A stretch of 64,000 nt of DNA from Theobroma cacao (taxonomy: Eukaryota > Streptophyta > Magnoliopsida > Malvales > Malvaceae): positions 4,702,593-4,766,592 of the forward strand of contig NC_030859.1 of assembly GCF_000208745.1 (NCBI RefSeq), written 5' to 3'. The notes under the pieces are model-generated. The model was given only the letters and a program-made list of their open reading frames with translations. It searched no databases and had not been told where the DNA came from. This document shows positions 58,137 through 64,000 of the stretch, in pieces. Every line of letters starts with the position of its first letter. Position 1 is the stretch's first letter. The translations under genes were made by a program, and so were the position numbers.

Positions 58137-60523
58137 AGTTTTGTTTAGTTGGTACTTTTGTTATTTGTCTTTTATTTATTTATTTTTATTCATTTTTTTA
58201 CTAAAAAAGTAAAAAATGAAAAACAAGAACATTTACCGAATGGAACCCAAGTTAGTCGAAATGGGATAAATTCAATAAAATTTAAGTATTTTCAGTTGTG
58301 GGGAATATTTCCAAGAAATCAAGCAAAAAATATTGTGGAGTGTAATGGATTAACAAAATCAAATTACAAGTATAGCACCCTAAACTTACAACAGAATTTA
58401 TTACATTCGCAATTGAATTTTGCATTATTCAATACACTTTATACTGTTTTTTTTTCTCTTTTTCCCATTACACTCTAAGAAATATTTCCCTTTCAGTTAT
58501 TTGTTTTCAAAAATAAAGTAAAAAATTATTATTTACATGTGGAAGAATACAAAAATTTCTTCGTTTCTTGTACTAACAATATAGCAAGTGAAACAAAAAT
58601 CCAAAAGCCTCATACATAATAGTAACAAAAAGTTAGGGTAGTAAACATGCTTCGGATCTTAAAAACTGTGAACAAAATTATTTAAATTTTTTATTTTATG
58701 AGCCCTTAAACATTTAACTCGATGGTAAGTATGTGTATGTGTTGTTTAAAAAGAATTTGATTGAATTCCTTTTCCTCGTAAAAACTTTTGCTTTATGGAA
58801 TGTAATAATAATGCAACCCTTTTAAAAACTATTTTTTTCCCTTTTCTATTTCTTAAAATTTTGTTCCCACATTGAATTAGTTTTTAAGCCCTTTATTCAT
58901 TTTGGAAGCGAAGAGTGTTGCTTACTGTGAATTAGGCTTGAGTTTGTTTCGGAATTTGATTAGAAAGTGCTCTTAAGTGAGGTAGTAGTTTTGCTTGAAT
59001 TGAAATTATTTTGAATTTATTTTAGTTTTATTGTAGCATAAAGGTCTAAACATGGTAAAATACATTACCCAAATCCAACTTGCAAATATATCATCAAAGG
59101 CTACTCTAAAATGAACAACGTAGCAATCTTATGTTCAGATATAAGTATTTATTCGTCAGGCCTGATTATCCAACCCATGTAAAGTACAAACCCAAAAAAC
59201 TACAATCAACATCCCCAAACCCAACAGTTTTAAAATCTTCTTCCACTAACCAAATCAATACCCAAACCAATTAAATCGAACCAATTGTCATATCATATAA
59301 ACTTGGACAGATGTCAAAAGTACTGCTATAAAGACTTCCTTGTCGCTAGACAGGTGTCATTACCACACCCGTTTAGGTATGACGTTATGATTTGTTCGCA
59401 ACAATCGCGTAGCCTTCGAGCGTGCTGGGACTTGAGTTCGCAACCAGAGCGAAATTAAAGTTTGATTGTCGTTTTTTGACACAGCTGTGACCCTACGCCA
59501 ATTGAAAACTTTGGCATGTAACTAAGTCGACGGCGTTGAACATATTTTATCATGTGTCACACTACTTTGCTTTATACCAGCTGATATTAGGGGTTGTACA
59601 CATTATTTTAATTTTGTGTCCAAAAATCAAGTAACAAAATTTAATTTTATTAAATTAAATAAATAAGTACATTTATCTTTATACCACTTTATTATACAAA
59701 GAAACGATTTCTGATTTTGATCACCTTAAAAGCAAAATAATTGTGTGAAATTTTACATAATTATATGAAAGTTTTTTAAATGTGACTTAAAGAATGCCAG
59801 AAAAATCTAACTGGGATAGTTGAAAATTTGTGTAATTGTGAAAGAGCTTCGGTTAAAATTGTAAGTTAGATTTGTCCATTGATACTTAATCATATCTATG
59901 TAAAATTATTTTTGTGTAATGTTTTTAATTAGTTCTTCAATATTCTTTTTTTCTAATACATGGTTAGAAGGAATGGCTTTGGATTTTGTGATTTCTAATA
60001 TCTTTGGGCTTAATTGTGATGTCTAAAGGGCATGCTTCTAATGTGTTAGAATTTTTATTTAATGTCTTAAAGTTAGCATCATATTGATCAGCATCAAAGA
60101 AGGAAAAGGCGGAACACAAACGATTTTTGGTCTTTAATCTATTCGTGATTCGTGACCAACCATGCACTTGCACGGTTACAGTGTCGCAAACATTTTCAAA
60201 ATTGGATGATTAATTTACTATATCCACATGACATAAGGAGGTTATGTTAACCTCTGCTGCAGAATCGACCTATGTTTTCTTTTGTCTCATTTTTTTTTCT
60301 CTCTCCAGTTTGTACGCAACGGGCTCGCACTACTTCGAGCGTGGTTGAAACGTGGTCGTACGAGGGACGAAAATGAGAGTCGGCTGTTGCGCAACACTAA
60401 TCTTTTATTTTTCTTCTTGACTTTTGTTGACTTTGAGACTTGAGATGATTATGTGTATTTATTTGAGTCATCCGTGGTTAATGCTCGACTTTGCCGATTT
60501 CCGATCTATCTTGCTGGGCAGAA
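58137..60523. other. AT-rich DNA and probable promoter/leader of the right-hand gene
   Basis: No supportable gene. A GC-richer island at 59335-59560 (gtcgctagacaggtgtcat, cgcgtagccttcgagcgtg) and another at 60300-60400 (cgcaacgggctcgcactac) stand out against the AT-rich background. The second may be part of the leader. Confidence 0.45.
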
Positions 60524-62818
60524 ATGGGTCAGAATCTTGAAGGACTGAATTTGATGATGCAGAGTAATTTTCAGCAAAGAGATGGGTCAAGCTTCACGGA
60601 AGACGTTCAACCAAGCGGTAAGGCGTGAAATTTTAAACAAGGCTTCAAGCTTGTGTTATCAATTTCGTTTGGTTGGACTCCTTTTGATTCACGAGAAATG
60701 ATTTTCCCCCATCTTTTTTCAAAAATTTATTTGGTCTGCATTTTGAAACGAAATGGATTTTTCCTAGTTTAAAAGTCATGAAGAGGGGCTTTCCTCTCGG
60801 TGTTTGAGCAGAATATCAGTTATTGCCAACTTATAAGAGTATTTCTCTTATGAATTTATCATTTTAATTCTTTTTTAGGTATTAATTGATAACCATTAAA
60901 CCAATTATCAAACCTAACCATGCAGAAAATTTCCTTTTAATTATCCATATATCGAATAAATTTTTTACCTTTTTGTAGGTGCAAGTCAATATCAAAATAC
61001 TCTACAAGTTAATCAAGGTTTTGTTATAGTATTTTCATTTTGAATCAAACTAAGATTCAGTGGGATGTTTTGGTTTAACACTTTTGGCTTGGTCCAGCTC
61101 TATACGTTATTATCATTTATTTTGAATCCAATTAAGATATATTGAGTGAAATATTTTGGCTAATTTTAACACTTACTATCTTGCAGTGCCGATAATTCAG
61201 AATCCTAGAGAACAGGATTGGACATGGCAGAGTAATTCGCTGCCAAATGCTGTTCCAATCTTCATAGAAGGCCCTCAATTAGGCGGTAAGGCATAAAATT
61301 TTAAACAGGTTTTCAAGTTTGTGTTTTAAATTTCCTTCTGTTTGAACTTTGATTCTCGAAAAATGATTTTGCCTAGTGTTTTTAGTATTTGGTTAGCTAA
61401 ATGTTAAATAGGAAAATATTTTCCAATCAAAGTGTCAAATAAATACATAATAACATTTTCCATTTTATTAGGGCTCTTGATACCCATTGACAATGTCAAG
61501 GTCATTCTTTTTTCCTTTTCTTCTTTGTTTTAATTTTAACTTATTTCTTTGCTAATGTAGTACATCTGGTTTTTTTGGTAGAGTATACTGAGATTGATGG
61601 AAAAATCCTTGTCTCACCTTTTTCCTCTTACAATTTAGATTTAAGATTTATGTGAAGATTAGACCCTTAACTTGGAATTTCTTTTCTCAATAATTGTGGA
61701 TGAAATGTTAAGTCTCCTGCCAGCAGACTTGATGTGATGATTATTGGTTTTCTATTGGGAGGATGGTTTAGGATTTGGAAGGAGCAAGATTTGTTTGGGT
61801 TGAATTGTATAGCTGTTCAAGAAATTGGGTTTAAAATTTAAGACGTAGAACAAATGGGTTATGCAAAAGAGGAAAAAAAAAAGGTCAAGCAAGAGATGAG
61901 GATAATTTCGTGAAAAACAATCAAAGAGAGAAAATTTGCATTTTGAAACAAAATGGATTTTGCGTAATTTAAAAGTCTTGAAGAGGGGCTTTCATCTTGG
62001 TGTTTGAGTAGAACATCAATTATCTCCAACTAATAAGAGTATTTCTCTTATTAAATTCATCATTTTAATTCTTTTTTAGATGTTAATCGATTACCATCAA
62101 ACCAATTATCAAGCTCAAAATACAGAAAATTCTCTTTTAATTATTCCATATATCTAATAAATTTCTTACCTTTTATAGGTGTGAGTCTATATCAAAATAC
62201 TCTGCAAGGTAATCAAGATTTGATTATTGTATTTTTATTTTGAATCAAACTAAGATTTAATGGAATGTTTTGGTTTAGCACTTTTTGATTGGTCCAACTC
62301 TATACGTTATTATCACTTATTTTATATCCAACTAGGATATATTGAGTGAAACATTTTGGCTAATTTTAGCACTTACTATCTTGTAGTGCCGATAATTCAG
62401 AATCTTGGAGGACAGGATTGGACGTGGCAGAGTAATTTGCAGCCAAGTACCGTACCAATCTTCACGGAAGGCTTGCATAAAATTTTAAGCAGGCTTTCAA
62501 GTTTGGGATTAAAATTTCATTCTATTTGATTCACGACAAATAATTTTCCCTAGTGTTTTTAGTGTTTGATTAGCTAAACATTAAAAAGAAAAACATTTTT
62601 CAATCAAAGTGTGAAATAAATACATAATAACGTTTTCCATTTTGTCAGGACATGCACACGCCACGAATATGGAGCCAATTTTAGTCGTTACAGGTGGGAC
62701 TAATAGTCTTGGAGCAGACATTATGGAAGAGCAGTCTGACAAGAAAACCACGGATAAAACAGATTTGTCACAGTCGAAAAGTGCTATCAGATCTAGAGGG
62801 TATCGGGCAAAGAAACAG
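60524..62818 (+). CDS. gene or remnant with duplicated exons and a bZIP-like basic stretch (partial, 3' part not found)
   Basis: A consistent exon chain is 60524-60617, 60979-61017, 61187-61285, 62649-62818. All junctions are phase 1 and open, starting MGQNLEGLNLMM. The third exon encodes a PIIQNPREQDWTWQSNSLPN-type peptide. The last encodes an acidic/Lys-rich stretch and ends SKSAIRSRGYRAKKQ just before a good donor (cag|gtaaga), which looks like the start of a bZIP or related basic region. The remaining exons (a leucine zipper would be expected) would lie after 62819 and I could not find them. A second, decayed set of exons 2 and 3 lies at 62179-62208 and 62387-62477 and would be skipped. 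I do not recognise the gene. It could be a member of a lineage-specific family or a pseudogene. Confidence 0.4.
60590..61560 (+). repeat. tandem duplication, copy A (exons 2A-3A and flanks)
   Basis: Intron and exon sequence here matches 61940-62645: gaagaggggctttc, ttttaattcttttttag, caaaatactct, gaatcaaactaaga, tagcacttactatctt-like, gtgccgataattcagaatc, caggattggac, ttgcctagtgtttttagt and aatacataataac, all in the same order. The exon at its end keeps its donor (ggcg|gtaagg). Confidence 0.75.
61940..62645 (+). repeat. tandem duplication, copy B (decayed exons 2B-3B)
   Basis: This is the second unit. Exon 3B (from 62387) begins like 3A, but the segment with the donor (ccctcaattaggcggtaa in 3A) is deleted, so the reading runs into intron sequence. 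Confidence 0.75.
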
Positions 62819-64000
62819 GTAAGAATGACCTAACTTTCTCCTTGTATTTTTCTTTCTGATTCTGATTAGTTTTTGAAATTAATATGCTATCTTTTTAAGA
62901 GTATATACTCTTACTTGAGAAGATTCTTTAGATAACGATAACATAATTCATTAGTAATATAGTATACTTAAGGGAGTATATTCTTAAACCCAAATTTAGT
63001 AAAGCTAAATAATTACTAGAATCTTAAAATTAGTTTGGTTTTGTGCGATTATATATAATTTCTGTTACTTGCATTTAATTTACAAAAACAAAACGTGAAA
63101 AAGAAATTGTTTGCATACCAAAATAAATATTTTATAATCTTTTATTAGAGTTGATTTTTTTGAATAATAAATAAATTTATATTTGATACAGTTACTGTCA
63201 AGCCATTAAAATATGACACTTCATTAATACGGTAAAATTAAATTTTATTAAGAATTTAAAATTAAATATTAATAATTTTTTAAAAAATCTTTTTTTCTCT
63301 CTCCAACTTCATCTCAACTGTTCTTGTTTAGTTTTCCTTTTTTTCTTTTATATCTCTCCAACTCCATCATCTTCTTCTCCTCTTTCTTTTCCTTCCATTA
63401 AGATTAGATTTGATAAAATTTTACAATTTCAAGAACAATGATATTAGAAGTCTTTACTTTCTCTCTAAACTCTCTTCCATTAGTTCTTCCCCTTTGCACT
63501 AAATATCAGCTTCACATTTTTGTTCTATCCACCCACCCTGACTCCAAAACAACTTTCAAACTAGACTCCTCTTGCCCATTCACACGAAAGGATCATATGC
63601 TCCATTGTTTCCTTATCTTCAGCACAAAAAAAAAAAAAAAGATTATCCTTCAGCTTCCTATTCCCACATATCATGGCAAGTTGAGATTGAATCACAAAAT
63701 CTCTGTTAAGAATTCTTAATTTTTAGTTGAAGCTTTCAGAGGTCAAATTTCGTCCTAAACATTGTTGTCAATAACATGAGATGAAGGTGGTGACTTGGTG
63801 ATGCTAATTTCCTGCTCCTTTCTCATTGTGAGGCCATTGACATATTTGAATATCTTCATTAGCCTTCTTTGCTTGGTCTAGAATCAACTGCTCTAATTTA
63901 TGAGAGACACCAAATCCCTTGGTCTGTCCTTCCTAATCATCTCAGCAGAATTTTGAGGAAGCTGAGAAACTGCCAAACTAGGATGCTGAAGTTTTTGCCC
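62819..64000. other. AT-rich DNA to the right edge, no gene supported
   Basis: Contains TA- and CT-rich stretches and a poly-A run (63627-63641). On the minus strand, 64000 down to about 63892 is open (LAVSQLPQNSAEMIRK-type peptide, then a stop), but it is too short to identify. Confidence 0.4.

Noticed and set aside
63892..64000. Minus-strand open stretch at the right edge (LAVSQLPQNSAEMIRK-type)
   Set aside because: Only about 36 codons are visible and it ends in a stop. Not enough to identify a gene.

Overview
The window is nuclear DNA from a flowering plant, most likely a eudicot. The protein genes carry GT-AG and GC-AG introns, intergenic DNA is very AT-rich, and there are several classes of plant transposable element. 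No tRNA, rRNA, CRISPR or bacterial-type feature was seen. One ambiguous base (n) lies at 36515.

Layout, left to right. (1) 1-255, minus: N-terminal part of a DREB2-type AP2/ERF transcription factor running off the left edge, with a probable 5'-UTR intron and two ABRE-like boxes upstream. (2) 4851-7841, minus: a single-exon gene for a TIR-NB-ARC-TPR protein (conserved TNP/XTNX lineage), with a TATA box at 8431-8441. (3) 14712-33028, minus: exocyst subunit SEC8, which I could resolve into 26 exons that join in frame to 1068 codons. Five of its 25 introns start with GC instead of GT. (4) 35624-35952, plus: a decayed fragment of a tRNA dimethylallyltransferase (IPT2-like) gene. (5) 39787-43492, plus: FLOWERING LOCUS D (FLD), an LSD1-type amine oxidase. 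SEC8 and FLD are also neighbours in Arabidopsis (AT3G10380/AT3G10390), so this pair is conserved. (6) 45370-46191, minus: a BORCS8/MEF2BNB-like protein with a plant-type C-terminal extension. (7) 48825-58133: a three-level nest of mobile elements: a Harbinger-like non-autonomous element, a decayed Copia retrotransposon inside it (267/268-bp LTRs, TSD ttgta), and a 2.77-kb solo LTR inside the Copia gag region (TSD gtagg). (8) 60524-62818 and perhaps beyond, plus: a gene or gene remnant with duplicated small exons ending in a bZIP-like basic stretch.

The gene products do not form one pathway. DREB2 (drought/heat transcription), the TIR-NB-ARC-TPR protein (immunity-like signalling), SEC8 (exocytosis), FLD (histone demethylation and flowering) and the BORCS8-like protein (possible organelle positioning) are ordinary dispersed plant genes. 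The most unusual observations are the cluster of GC-AG introns in SEC8, the three-level transposon nest, the IPT2 pseudogene with a destroyed P-loop, and the exon duplication in the right-hand gene. Other repeats include a hAT MITE and a second MITE in SEC8 introns, a Helitron between genes, a dispersed repeat shared by 2.6-3.2 kb and 30.3-31.1 kb, and a four-copy AT-rich inverted-repeat family.
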